Assembly (NCBI RefSeq): GCF_014844075.1
Contig: NZ_CP062165.1
Coordinates: forward strand, 2,852,001 to 2,916,000
Length of the DNA: 64,000 nt
Source: Paenibacillus sp. JNUCC-31
Lineage (GTDB): Bacteria > Bacillota > Bacilli > Paenibacillales > Paenibacillaceae
Direction of reading: 5' to 3'
Shown: positions 51,972-61,371 of the stretch, one piece after another
How positions within the stretch are numbered: the stretch's first letter is position 1
How the letters are laid out: the number at the start of each line of letters is the position of its first letter
Notes under the pieces: model-generated
What the model saw: only the letters and a program-made list of their open reading frames with translations
What the model was told of the DNA's origin: nothing
Database searches by the model: none
Made by a program: the position numbers and the translations under genes

Positions 51972-53879
51972 TTGTCACGCAATTCACTCACCCGGTTTCT
52001 AAGCGGACCGTTTATAGTGTTCACCGTTATTATGATGATCAAAAGCTCTCTGGCCTGGATTGTAATCTTCGATGACATCCCCGTCTGGAAACCGCTTCTG
52101 ACAGAGTTGCCGCTGATCTGGATTTGCTTCTGTCTGATTGAATGGTTCGCAGCGAAACGCCGGATGTGGCTTTACCTCGGGCTAGATCTGATTCTGTCGG
52201 GTATCTTCTTCGCAGCCATTATGTACTACAAATATTATGGTGTCATTGTCAATTATCACGCCCTCGCACAGGTGAATCAGGTAACCTCGGTCAAGAGCAG
52301 CATGTTCTCTTTGCTCGATCCGTATTATTTGTTTATTTTTGCGGATATTCTGGTTATTGCAGGGATACTCATTCGTCGCCGGATCAAGCTCGGCGTGACC
52401 GAACGTTTGGGCAGAATGCCGCTGGAACGACGCGCCAGAAGACGGATTGCCTCGGTCATCCTGATGCTGTCCATGGTGCTCTGCATGCTCAACATATACC
52501 CTAACCGGGCGAGCATGAGCGAGATTACACAAGCGGAGCAGATGGGAATTCTCGGTTATGAAGCGTATACCATTCTGGCTGACCGCCCTGATAAGCCCGT
52601 ACCCATCGATAAGATCGATCAGGACCATATCGACGAGATTAAACAAACGACAGCATTGCCTGCTGTTGTAGAGCAAGGCGCAGCCAAAGGACGTAACGTC
52701 ATTGTCCTCCAGCTCGAATCATTCCAGAACTTCCTGATCGGATTGCAGGTGGATGGACAGGAGGTTACACCCCATCTGAATCAATTGGCTGCACAGAGCC
52801 TGTACTTCCCCAACTTTTATCAGCAAGTGGGACAGGGCAATACGTCGGACGCCGAATTTGTGGTGAATACATCGTTCTACACGCCACCCAACGGGGCCGC
52901 AGCTACCGTCTATGCCAATAAGGAGCTCCCAAGTCTGCCCAGATTGATGTCAGCGAACGGCTACCAGACAGCCACTTTCCATACGAATGATGTGCACTTC
53001 TGGAATCGAGATCAGTTGTACAGGGCGCTTGGATTCGACCATTATTATGACATTAATTATTTTGGAACTGAAGATTCCATCGCCTTCTCGGCATCGGATG
53101 AAGTGTTGTACAGCAAGACACTGGATAAACTGGAGGCCATGCAGGATTCAGGATCACCCTTCTACGCACAAATTATTTCCATGTCTGCACACCATCCTTA
53201 CCATTTACCAGAAGATAAGAAGAGTCTGACGTTGCCGGAGCGGTATGTTAATACGTTGCCAGGGGATTATCTTGTATCCCAGCATTATGCCGATCAGGCT
53301 GTGGGGCAGTTTATCGAGGGACTTAAGGAACGCGGACTATGGGAAAATAGCCTGCTGGTCGTTTACGGGGACCATCTGGGTCTGCCGATTTACTCGCTGG
53401 ATCGGACTGACGAGAAGTTGATGCAGGAAATCTACGGTCGGGAATACACGTCCGCAGACATGATCAATATTCCACTCATCGTCACCGCTCCTGGCATCAC
53501 CCCGGCAGCTAAGCTGGAACAGATCGGAGGACAGGTGGATATTCTGCCAACGATCGCCGGGTTGACCGGTGCCTCTCTCCAGAACCAACTGCATTTTGGG
53601 CAGGATTTGCTGCGTGAGGGAAATAATCTGCTGCCAGAGCGCTATTATCTGCCCTCCGGTTCCGTATTGAACGATGCTTCACTGTTCGTTCCTGCGACGG
53701 GATATGGAGATGGAACCCATTACTCTCTTGCGAATGCGGGAAGACAGGATGTAATTTCAGCAGAGCAATCAACTTCTTCTGGCTATATTACGAAGGAAGA
53801 GTATGAACGGGCATTGGATCTCCTTCATTTATCCAATAGTTATCTAACTCAGTTGCCTAATCGAAATGCAGTAAAATGA
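51972..53879 (+). CDS. ltaS: Lipoteichoic acid synthase (LtaS family)
   Basis: Polymerises glycerol-phosphate from phosphatidylglycerol on the outer face of the membrane. 635 residues. Seen: five membrane helices in the first 205 residues, then the extracellular sulfatase-like domain with NVIVLQLESFQ, nucleophile T291 in GNTSDAEF, HTNDVHFWNRD, ISMSAHHPYH and VYGDHLG metal-site motifs. No ATG is suitably placed; TTG at 51972 follows AAGGCGGTAAC, so I take TTG. A consensus promoter lies just upstream. Related LTA primase or phosphoglycerol transferase roles (YvgJ, YqgS) remain possible. Confidence 0.92.
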   Translation: MSRNSLTRFLSGPFIVFTVIMMIKSSLAWIVIFDDIPVWKPLLTELPLIWICFCLIEWFAAKRRMWLYLGLDLILSGIFFAAIMYYKYYGVIVNYHALAQVNQVTSVKSSMFSLLDPYYLFIFADILVIAGILIRRRIKLGVTERLGRMPLERRARRRIASVILMLSMVLCMLNIYPNRASMSEITQAEQMGILGYEAYTILADRPDKPVPIDKIDQDHIDEIKQTTALPAVVEQGAAKGRNVIVLQLESFQNFLIGLQVDGQEVTPHLNQLAAQSLYFPNFYQQVGQGNTSDAEFVVNTSFYTPPNGAAATVYANKELPSLPRLMSANGYQTATFHTNDVHFWNRDQLYRALGFDHYYDINYFGTEDSIAFSASDEVLYSKTLDKLEAMQDSGSPFYAQIISMSAHHPYHLPEDKKSLTLPERYVNTLPGDYLVSQHYADQAVGQFIEGLKERGLWENSLLVVYGDHLGLPIYSLDRTDEKLMQEIYGREYTSADMINIPLIVTAPGITPAAKLEQIGGQVDILPTIAGLTGASLQNQLHFGQDLLREGNNLLPERYYLPSGSVLNDASLFVPATGYGDGTHYSLANAGRQDVISAEQSTSSGYITKEEYERALDLLHLSNSYLTQLPNRNAVK

Positions 53880-53932
53880 TCCAACATGCAAAATGAACCC
53901 ATCTTTCACTTTTAATTCATGATAAAAAAGAC

Positions 53933-53979
53933 AAGAGTCCGTGAGAAGGTCCGATAACGACCTGATTCATGGGCTCTTT
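53933..53979 (+). terminator. Terminator-like hairpin after ltaS
   Basis: AAGAGTCCGTGA pairs with TCATGGGCTCTT, with an inner AGGTC/GACCT hairpin; T-rich exit TTTCTATTCCC. 53980-54157 is AT-rich leader without a gene. Confidence 0.6.
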
Positions 53980-54157
53980 CTATTCCCTCTATATCTAACA
54001 CTTTCTCCCCAATTCTCTAACAAAAAGACACCTATAACCACCCGATTCATCCATTACCAACAAATTCCCCTCTTTAGCGAAGACACCTGGACGTTCCTGT
54101 TCCTTGAGCAGCGGTTTACAATTAGAGCGTATTATTCCTTGTTGAAGGAGGACGATC

Positions 54158-55864
54158 ATGAAATTTGACCTGAACATTGTACCCTTCAGCCGCAGAGAGT
54201 CGTTCCTTGCAGTCTCTCTTCTGCCTGAAAGCAAGAATAGACAGCAGGGCCTCTATCTTCGAACTGTACGGGGTGGGGATGATAAATTTGGCGAAGCGTT
54301 CCGTATTGAACTGCTGGATCAGCAGAATCAGACGATTCCATTCACGGCAGAAGCTTCTCCAGAAACTGTCCGGCTGAATTCATCAGAGCCCGCAATCTTT
54401 GCTGAAATCTGTATTTCGGATAGCCGCACGGTCCGCTTCCGCTCGAAAGGGTGCGGGATCAGGTTGACCTTTATCCCGTCAACTTATGATTATGCATATG
54501 AGGTAAATAAGAACAGCTGGGAAGTGAACAGCTTCACCCATGAATGCCGATTCATGCTGACTGGACTTGTAGGCGACATGAAGCTGGAAGTGCCGTGGGA
54601 TAAAATCAAGAGCTCACGCGTAATCGCGGAGTTCAGTATGGATATGGACACGAATACAGCTGAGTTTGCCGTTGAGGAGTTCCGCACAGTATGGGAGCCT
54701 CGGCCAAAATGGGCGTCCTTTGATGATGACGTAGAAGCGGTTCAGACTGAGTTTAACCGGTGGCTTGACAGTAGTCTTGCGATCCCTGATCGCTGGCAGG
54801 ATGCGCGGGAGCTGGCGGCTTACATTACTTGGTCCTGTCTGGTTCCCGCGGAGGGATGTCTGACGCGTCCTGCCATGTACATGTCGAAGAACTGGATGAC
54901 AAATATATGGAGCTGGGACCACTGTTTCAATGCGATGGCGCTTGTTCGTCATGATCCAAAACTTGCATGGGACCAGTTCATGATCTTTTTTGATCGACAA
55001 GATGAAAGTGGCTTGATTCCTGACTTTGTGAACGATAAATATGAACTGTGGAACTGCAACAAACCTCCTATTCACGGATGGACACTAGCTTGGATGATGC
55101 AACGTACGGATGCTATCCGCGAGTCGCAGCTTCGTGAAGTGTACGGTCCATTGTCCAAGTGGACGAAATGGTGGTTCCGGTATCGTGATGATGATGGTGA
55201 TGGGATCCCCCAGTATAACCACGGTAATGATTCCGGCTGGGATAACAGCACAGCATTTAATAATGGAATACCTGTAGAAAGCCCGGATTTAGCTGCCTTT
55301 CTGATTATCCAGACAGAGCTTCTTGCTGAAATTGCAGGGTTGCTTGGGCTTACGAAGGAATCTTCGGAATGGAGAAAGCTGGCGGATGATACGCTGGAGA
55401 AGATGATCAGCCACTTCTGGAAAGATGATAGATTTATCTCCTTACGTTCAGGTACACATGAACCTTCAGCTGGAGACAGTCTGCTGTTATTCATTCCGAT
55501 TCTACTGGGCAAACGCCTGCCTGAACCGATCAGAGATCTTCTTCTGGAAGGGCTCAGGGAGGAGAATCGCTTTCTGACGGAAAATGGTTGGGCGACCGAG
55601 AGCATAAGCAGCCCTTACTATATACCAGACGGGTATTGGCGCGGACCGATCTGGGCACCATCGACCATGCTTCTCGTGGAAGGCGCAGCCGCAGCTGGTG
55701 ACCTGGAACTGGCTCGGGAAGTATCCCGCCGCTTCTGCAATATGCTCAGCCGAAGTGGTATGGCAGAGAATTTCGACGCGCTGACTGGTGAAGGCCTACG
55801 TGACAGGGCGTTCACATGGACATCGAGTGTGTTCCTGGTTCTGGGGCATGAGTACACAACCTAA
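54158..55864 (+). CDS. MGH1-like (GH63-type) glycoside hydrolase
   Basis: Cytoplasmic glycosidase of 568 residues with an (alpha/alpha)6 barrel. Seen: an N-terminal beta domain (to about 210), then MYMSKNWMTNIWSWDHCFNA near residue 245, GLIPDFVND, the loop WDNSTAFNNGIPVESPDL and C-terminal YWRGPIWAPS, all typical of mannosylglycerate-hydrolase-like and GH63 enzymes. No signal peptide. GGAGG with a 6-nt spacer sets the ATG. It has its own terminator but lies next to a sugar-sensing two-component system and importer, so it may act on imported glycan. Substrate unknown. Confidence 0.8.
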   Translation: MKFDLNIVPFSRRESFLAVSLLPESKNRQQGLYLRTVRGGDDKFGEAFRIELLDQQNQTIPFTAEASPETVRLNSSEPAIFAEICISDSRTVRFRSKGCGIRLTFIPSTYDYAYEVNKNSWEVNSFTHECRFMLTGLVGDMKLEVPWDKIKSSRVIAEFSMDMDTNTAEFAVEEFRTVWEPRPKWASFDDDVEAVQTEFNRWLDSSLAIPDRWQDARELAAYITWSCLVPAEGCLTRPAMYMSKNWMTNIWSWDHCFNAMALVRHDPKLAWDQFMIFFDRQDESGLIPDFVNDKYELWNCNKPPIHGWTLAWMMQRTDAIRESQLREVYGPLSKWTKWWFRYRDDDGDGIPQYNHGNDSGWDNSTAFNNGIPVESPDLAAFLIIQTELLAEIAGLLGLTKESSEWRKLADDTLEKMISHFWKDDRFISLRSGTHEPSAGDSLLLFIPILLGKRLPEPIRDLLLEGLREENRFLTENGWATESISSPYYIPDGYWRGPIWAPSTMLLVEGAAAAGDLELAREVSRRFCNMLSRSGMAENFDALTGEGLRDRAFTWTSSVFLVLGHEYTT

Positions 55865-55874
55865 AACGAATAAT

Positions 55875-55924
55875 GCACCTCCCCGTAAAGCTGTTTTAAA
55901 CGGCTTACGGAGAGGTGCTTTTCC
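55875..55924 (+). terminator. Terminator after the MGH1-like gene
   Basis: GCACCTCCCCGTAAAGC pairs with GCTTACGGAGAGGTGC around TGTTTTAAACG, followed by TTTT. Confidence 0.85.
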
Positions 55925-55960
55925 CGTTTCCCCGAGAAATTTTATTTGCACACAACAATT

Positions 55961-55974
55961 TGAAAGCGTTACCA
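55961..55974. promoter_or_regulatory. cre site upstream of the YesM-like kinase gene
   Basis: TGAAAGCGTTACCA agrees with the CcpA consensus TGWAANCGNTNWCA at 13 of 14 positions. It is 84 bp before the kinase start, suggesting glucose repression of the two-component system. Confidence 0.65.
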
Positions 55975-56057
55975 TGAAATGATTGGATTCTTCTATAGGC
56001 TATCTGTCCATGCTAGAATGCAGGTAGATGTAGTTATAGCGAGAGGGGAAATCGTTT

Positions 56058-57806
56058 ATGAACGTCCAATGGATCAGGCAGCTTAATAAACGCATTTTCT
56101 CTGGTTCCTATCGCAGTATACGGACCAAGCTGCTTTTCTGTTTTCTCATCGTCACTCTGATTCCTCTGCTCTCGCTTGGTGCGTTGTCATACTACCAATC
56201 TGCCAAAATTATCAATTCCCAGTTTGGCAAATATGGTGAAAATGCTGTAGCGCAGTTGGAGCAACAAACAAGTTCATCTTTAAGCCGAATGAAACAAATG
56301 AGTGAAACGATCTACTCGTATTTGCTTGACCCCGCCCATGCAGATTTAAGAAATCAGGCACCTGTAAGCTATAGTGAAATCATTGAGAAGAATGACTTTG
56401 AAGCCCTACTCAAATCGCTGCGGACGGATCTAACCGCTGGAATCTATATCATTACTCCCTCTGGTTATTATTATGGAGAGAACAATTTGAATGTTGATAA
56501 GCTGAAAAATATTCCAGAATGGAAGACAAAACCCGCTTCTTATAAAGGAATATACTGGCTCGGCTTTTATATGCAAAATCACGCAATGAGCAGCTCAGGT
56601 GATTCGAATCTTCCCGTCCTTGGACTCGCTGTTCCGATTCATAACTCCAACGGGACGCAAAACGGAAGTACCATACTCATAGAGGAGAATGCGCAGGAAC
56701 TGATCCATATGTTCAAACTATTTGAAACAGATACGAAGTCGCATCTGACCATTAAAGCTTCGGACGGAAGGATTGTGTATGAGAGCGCCTCCACTTTTAC
56801 GAAGAAGGACAGTGATATTACATGGATTCGGACCCTTGCCGTGAACCAGTGGACCATAGAAGCAAGATTGCCTGCCAAAGCCTTCTACCTATCCTCGGGC
56901 ATTATTCGGTCGAATACGATTGTCGTGGCCGTTATTTCATGTCTGCTTGCTTTTGGACTCGCTTATCTGTTTTCATCAAGATTTACAGCGCGTATTCGCA
57001 CGCTAAAGGATTCGATGAAGAAGGTCAGCTTCGGTAAGCTGGATACACGGATGCCGATCGAAGGTAAAGATGAGCTAGGTAGCCTTGATATGAGTTTTAA
57101 CCGGATGGTAAGCGGTGTCCAATCGCTCGTACAAGAAGTGGAACAGAGCGAACGACTCAAGAAGGAAGCGGAACTGAAGGCTTTCCATTATCAGATTAAC
57201 CCCCACCTGCTGTTCAATACGTTGAACTCCATTCAGTGGAAGGCCCGTCTGGAAGGGGCTGATGATATCCGTCAGATGTTATATCACTTAACGATGGTGT
57301 TAGAAGGAAATCTGGATATATCGCAGGAACTGATCACGTTGGGCAGAGAGCTACGCATGATAGAGCATTTTCTGAAAATTCAGGAGATCAGGTACGGAAA
57401 TGTGTTCAGCTATGAGCTGAATTGTGAGGACTCACTAAAACAGTATCTGATCCCACGTATGACTCTGCAGCCACTGTTTGAAAATATATTTTTCCATGGC
57501 TTCACGGATGGGATAGGTGTAATTAAGCTGGATATCACCGTAGTAGAAAGGAATGAGCTTCTGCTGATTCTCAGGGATAATGGAGCGGGTATGACGGAAG
57601 AGAAACGGGAGCGTCTGCTTCTTCCAGATCCGAAACGTCGTGGGCGCGGAGGATTAGGCGTACAGAATGCAGACCAGAAATTCAAACTGCACTTCGGCTC
57701 ACAGTACGGGCTTACGGTACATTCGACTAAGGGTGAAGGTACAGCGATTGTCATTCATTGGCCCAAAGAGGAGGAGCACCCGGATGGATACAGCAAAGAG
57801 AATTAA
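56058..57806 (+). CDS. Sensor histidine kinase, YesM type
   Basis: Membrane kinase of 582 residues that probably senses a glycan. Seen: helix 1 (about 27-47), an extracellular sensor (about 50-280), helix 2 (about 283-305), HAMP (about 305-360), His_kinase domain with H383 in FHYQINPHLLFNTLNS and HATPase with DNGAGM and GLGVQNADQ. GAGGGG precedes ATG. It overlaps the AraC-type regulator by 23 nt, so the two are translated together. A cre site lies upstream. Ligand likely the substrate of the adjacent ABC importer or a related sugar. Confidence 0.92.
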   Translation: MNVQWIRQLNKRIFSGSYRSIRTKLLFCFLIVTLIPLLSLGALSYYQSAKIINSQFGKYGENAVAQLEQQTSSSLSRMKQMSETIYSYLLDPAHADLRNQAPVSYSEIIEKNDFEALLKSLRTDLTAGIYIITPSGYYYGENNLNVDKLKNIPEWKTKPASYKGIYWLGFYMQNHAMSSSGDSNLPVLGLAVPIHNSNGTQNGSTILIEENAQELIHMFKLFETDTKSHLTIKASDGRIVYESASTFTKKDSDITWIRTLAVNQWTIEARLPAKAFYLSSGIIRSNTIVVAVISCLLAFGLAYLFSSRFTARIRTLKDSMKKVSFGKLDTRMPIEGKDELGSLDMSFNRMVSGVQSLVQEVEQSERLKKEAELKAFHYQINPHLLFNTLNSIQWKARLEGADDIRQMLYHLTMVLEGNLDISQELITLGRELRMIEHFLKIQEIRYGNVFSYELNCEDSLKQYLIPRMTLQPLFENIFFHGFTDGIGVIKLDITVVERNELLLILRDNGAGMTEEKRERLLLPDPKRRGRGGLGVQNADQKFKLHFGSQYGLTVHSTKGEGTAIVIHWPKEEEHPDGYSKEN

Positions 57807-58968
57807 GGTACTGATTGCAGATGATGAAAGTATTGTACGGAAAGGTCTACGTTCGACCGTACCTTGGGAGAAATTTGGAATGGAAGTTGTAGCTGACGCG
57901 CCCAATGGACAAAAAGCCTGGGAAGCCTTTCTGGAGCATAGGCCTGAAATTGTCATTACAGATATTGTAATGCCAGAGATGGATGGCATTGAGCTGTCTC
58001 GCAAGATAAAAGAGATGGCGGCGAAGACCAAAATAATTCTGCTCAGTTGCCACCGGGATTTTGAATACGCGCAGCAGGGAATTCAACTTGGGGCATCCGG
58101 ATATCTTTTGAAAACCGCTTTTGAGGACGAAGAACTTGAAGACATGTTAAAGAAGTTCCAGCAGGAACTGTCTGTCTTCGCCCCAGCCTCTCCAAAAGAC
58201 GAAGAACGAATGGAAACATTGCTCTTTGCATGGCTGAACGGGCATAGCTGTAAATTTCCAGAGGAGCTGGAGAAGCTGCATAGCGATCAATGGCATTGTA
58301 ATGGTCAGCCGCTGTTGATATATCTGATTCGAACGGCAGAATGCGGAGCAATGTGGACCGAGCTACTACAAGATGCTGGGAAGAATGAATGCAGCATGCG
58401 CGAGGGTACGATCATTCCTTATGGAGAAGAATACTGCTATTGGATCGTTCCTGATACGCTGCGAGAGTCAGCAGACAGCCTTCTGGTAGAGAGTAAGAGC
58501 AAATGCAGTCAGTTGAAGTGGACTCGTAAAGAATCCTTGCTCCACAGCGATGATCTGAAGCAGGCGTTCCAGAACCTTCATAAAGAAGCTGAGCTAGAGA
58601 AGCTGTATGGGATATCCGTAAATCATTGGCCAGATCCGATCTGGAAAGCCGTGAATCTACTGTATGCTAATCCCGCAGCTGACTGGTCAGCCAGCGAACT
58701 GGCGGAAGAGGTTGGGCTCAGCCGCAGTCATTTCTCCATTCTGTTTAAGAAGGCTGTCGGTGATAGTTTCATTGCCTTCCAATATAAACGGAAACTGCGC
58801 CTTGCTTATGGTTTACTGCGGGATACACATCTAACCATGCAGGAAATTGCGGAACGGACAGGACTTGGGGACAGCAAATATTTTAGCAAATGGTTCAAAC
58901 GCTGTACGGGTCAGACACCGAGTCATTACCGTGCCCAACAAAAAGACGACAGCTCTCGAACAGATTGA
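57784..58968 (+). CDS. Response regulator, AraC type (YesN-like)
   Basis: Transcription factor of 394 residues partnered with the YesM-like kinase. Seen: receiver domain with ADDE near residue 12 and phospho-acceptor D60 in ITDIVMP, a middle region (about 130-300) of low similarity, and a C-terminal AraC double helix-turn-helix with WSASELAEEVGLSRSHFSIL and MQEIAERTGLGDSKYFSKWF. A frame open 39 codons earlier overlaps the kinase; GGAGG upstream of 57784 decides the start. It probably activates the SBP-permease operon 129 bp downstream. Confidence 0.92.
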   Translation: MDTAKRIKVLIADDESIVRKGLRSTVPWEKFGMEVVADAPNGQKAWEAFLEHRPEIVITDIVMPEMDGIELSRKIKEMAAKTKIILLSCHRDFEYAQQGIQLGASGYLLKTAFEDEELEDMLKKFQQELSVFAPASPKDEERMETLLFAWLNGHSCKFPEELEKLHSDQWHCNGQPLLIYLIRTAECGAMWTELLQDAGKNECSMREGTIIPYGEEYCYWIVPDTLRESADSLLVESKSKCSQLKWTRKESLLHSDDLKQAFQNLHKEAELEKLYGISVNHWPDPIWKAVNLLYANPAADWSASELAEEVGLSRSHFSILFKKAVGDSFIAFQYKRKLRLAYGLLRDTHLTMQEIAERTGLGDSKYFSKWFKRCTGQTPSHYRAQQKDDSSRTD

Positions 58969-59023
58969 CACCTGCTTCAATAATTCGAACAAAATCACAA
59001 CAACATTCGAATAGATACACGTT

Positions 59024-59063
59024 TTGAACCGCTTTCATTCGCGTTACGATGAAAGCGGTTCAA
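59024..59063. promoter_or_regulatory. Perfect 15-bp inverted repeat before the sugar-binding-protein gene
   Basis: TTGAACCGCTTTCAT and ATGAAAGCGGTTCAA form perfect arms around 10 nt, ending 34 bp before the ATG. It may be the terminator of the two-component genes, though no T-run follows, or an operator or attenuator of the transporter operon. Both arms resemble a cre site with one base missing. Confidence 0.6.
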
Positions 59064-59097
59064 TTATTATAAACCTCACTGACAGGGAGCTGACAAT

Positions 59098-60360
59098 ATG
59101 AAAAAAAGAATTTCACACATTGTCCTTGCAACGACGCTGATGGTATCCATACTGTCTGCATGCAGCGGTAACGCTGGAACAGCCAATCCGGAGAACGGCG
59201 GTTCGGATCAGACGAAGACGCTTCGTTTTGCAACCTGGGATACGGGAGACGCGCTCAAAATTGAGCAGGATATCGCCAAGAAGTTTGAAGCAGAACATCC
59301 CGGTACAAAGGTGCAGGTTGAGGCCTATGCGGACGGATTTGACCAGAAGCTTGCCGCAGGCTTTGGAGCAGGTAACCCGCCAGACGTCATGTACATGTGG
59401 GACTTCCCTACCTACCACCAATCTCTTGAACCACTGGATAGCTTCGCAGAGAAGGATAAAGACCTGAAGATAGATGATTTTTACAAAGGATTGTTCAACT
59501 ATGGAAAAATTGACGATAAGCTATACGGCATTCCGGCCGGTTTCACGACACGTGTCGTCTATTATAACAAAAAGCTCTTTGACGCTGCCGGTGTCCCTTA
59601 TCCCAAAGACGGATGGGAATGGAGCGAATTCCAGGATATCGCTAAGAAACTAACGGATTCATCCAAGAAGCAGTACGGCTTTGGTGCCCGCGCCGAGAAT
59701 GATACGTATGACTTGCAGGGCTTTGTCTGGAGTAATGGCGGCTCCTTTATTTCCCCGGATGGTAAAACCATCGAAGGCTACATGAACAGTAAAGAAACCG
59801 CTGAAGCGATCCAAATGTTTGGTGATATGGTGAAGGACGGCACCGCCGTGCTTACAGGTGGTAAAGGCCAGCAAAGCGGTGATGATATTTTTAAAGGCGG
59901 TAAGATCGCCATGTGGGAAAGCGGAATCTGGCCGCTCGAATCATTCAAACAAGCGGGAGTCGATGTAGGTACGGTCGAAATTCCAGCTTTCCCAGGCAAA
60001 CCGGTTAAAGGTGTACTGGCCGAATCCGCCCTGTCTATTGCCAAAGACTCCAAGCACAAAGAGCTGGCATGGGAATTCGTTAAATTTTATGTCTCCAATG
60101 AATCGATCAAAATGCGCGTTGCTGACCTGCCAGTACGACAAAGTGTTGTAAACGAACTCAAGAAGGATCAGGACCCACTCTACAAGCCTTATTACACCAT
60201 GCTTGAGCGTTCGGACAATACACCTGCATTTCTACTCAATCCGAAGTGGAATGAAGTGAACCGACAGCTGTCGGCTGCGGTGGAAGCAGTCATGCACGGC
60301 AGCAATGCCCAAGAAGCATTGAATCAGGCGGTTAAGGACAGCGAGCGATATTTGAAATAA
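59098..60360 (+). CDS. Sugar-binding lipoprotein, family 1 SBP
   Basis: Extracellular binding lipoprotein of an ABC importer, 420 residues. Seen: signal peptide with lipobox LSAC (cysteine near residue 21), then LRFATWDTGDALKIEQDIAKKFE (in part), PPDVMYMWD, YNKKLFDAAGVP and GGKIAMWESGIW, all typical of family-1 solute-binding proteins (UgpB/CycB-like). AGGGAG precedes ATG. First gene of an operon with two permeases and lacZ. It would bind galactose-containing or other oligosaccharides; inferred from lacZ. Confidence 0.92.
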   Translation: MKKRISHIVLATTLMVSILSACSGNAGTANPENGGSDQTKTLRFATWDTGDALKIEQDIAKKFEAEHPGTKVQVEAYADGFDQKLAAGFGAGNPPDVMYMWDFPTYHQSLEPLDSFAEKDKDLKIDDFYKGLFNYGKIDDKLYGIPAGFTTRVVYYNKKLFDAAGVPYPKDGWEWSEFQDIAKKLTDSSKKQYGFGARAENDTYDLQGFVWSNGGSFISPDGKTIEGYMNSKETAEAIQMFGDMVKDGTAVLTGGKGQQSGDDIFKGGKIAMWESGIWPLESFKQAGVDVGTVEIPAFPGKPVKGVLAESALSIAKDSKHKELAWEFVKFYVSNESIKMRVADLPVRQSVVNELKKDQDPLYKPYYTMLERSDNTPAFLLNPKWNEVNRQLSAAVEAVMHGSNAQEALNQAVKDSERYLK

Positions 60361-60384
60361 CACTTGTAGAAAGAAGGTTAGGAG

Positions 60385-61371
60385 ATGGCTCAGACCTACC
60401 TGCAGAATACATCGGAACCGATAGCTACCCTTAAGGCCTTGAAAAAACGCAAATGGGGTGGGCTTGCGCCCTACCTCTTTATCTTCCCATGGATATTTGG
60501 ATTTGTTGTTTTCACTTTAGGTCCCCTGCTGTTCTCGCTGGTCATTTCATTTTTTGATTGGCCCATCGTCGGAAAGGTAACTTTTATCGGGCTAGACAAC
60601 TACGTAGAGATGTTTTCGAATGATCCACTTTTTTGGAAATCTCTATTTGTAACACTGAAATTTGCAGCCCTCTTCGTCCCGCTCAATATTATAGTCGCAC
60701 TCGGACTTGCCATGCTGCTAAACCAAAGGGTTAGAGGAAGCGCCATTTTCCGTACGGCATTTTATCTCCCCTCTGTCATCTCAGGTGTGGCGCTTGCTAT
60801 GATCTGGTCCTGGGTATACAGCGGAGACTATGGAATTCTGAACTATTTCTTGTCCGTCCTTGGCATCCAGGGGCCTGATTGGCTGAATGATACGAACTGG
60901 TCGCTTGTTGCGATGGTCGTTGCCAGCCTCTGGGGACAAGGATCCATGATGCTTATTTTCCTGGCTGGACTTAAAGGCATTCCCAAGGACCTGTACGAAT
61001 CCGCTTCAATCGACGGAGCAGGTAGAATCCGAAAGTTCTTGAGTGTAACCATTCCGATGATTACACCAACCATTCTGTTCAACCTCATCACATCGATTAT
61101 TGCAGCATTCCAGCAGTTAACTCTTGCCCTGCTACTCACGGGAGGCGGGCCAATGAAATCAACCTATTTCTATGCGATGTATATGTATGAGAACGCTTTC
61201 AAATATTTTAAAATGGGTTACTCTGCCGCAAACGCCTGGTTTATGTTTCTGATTGTGCTTACCTTGACGTTTCTGGTATTCAAATCTTCGGAAGCCTGGG
61301 TGTTCTATGAAGGTGAAATGAAAAAGAATCCGCAGAAGAAGCTTAAAGCCAGTAAAAGGGGGCGGGCCTGA
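60385..61371 (+). CDS. Sugar ABC transporter permease, MalF/UgpA-like
   Basis: Inner-membrane permease, 328 residues. Seen: six helices starting with LFIFPWIFGFVVFTLGPLLF near residue 32, the conserved GLDNYVEMF segment, and ATPase-contact loop ESASIDGAGRIRKFLSVTIP. Cotranscribed: 24 nt after the binding-protein stop, and its own stop overlaps the next ATG by 1 nt. An ATPase gene is not in view; an MsmX-type ATPase from elsewhere probably serves. Confidence 0.9.
   Translation: MAQTYLQNTSEPIATLKALKKRKWGGLAPYLFIFPWIFGFVVFTLGPLLFSLVISFFDWPIVGKVTFIGLDNYVEMFSNDPLFWKSLFVTLKFAALFVPLNIIVALGLAMLLNQRVRGSAIFRTAFYLPSVISGVALAMIWSWVYSGDYGILNYFLSVLGIQGPDWLNDTNWSLVAMVVASLWGQGSMMLIFLAGLKGIPKDLYESASIDGAGRIRKFLSVTIPMITPTILFNLITSIIAAFQQLTLALLLTGGGPMKSTYFYAMYMYENAFKYFKMGYSAANAWFMFLIVLTLTFLVFKSSEAWVFYEGEMKKNPQKKLKASKRGRA

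Noticed and set aside
59051..59063. Canonical cre site TGAAAGCGGTTCA
   Set aside because: One base short of the 14-bp consensus; the perfect inverted repeat explains the sequence better.
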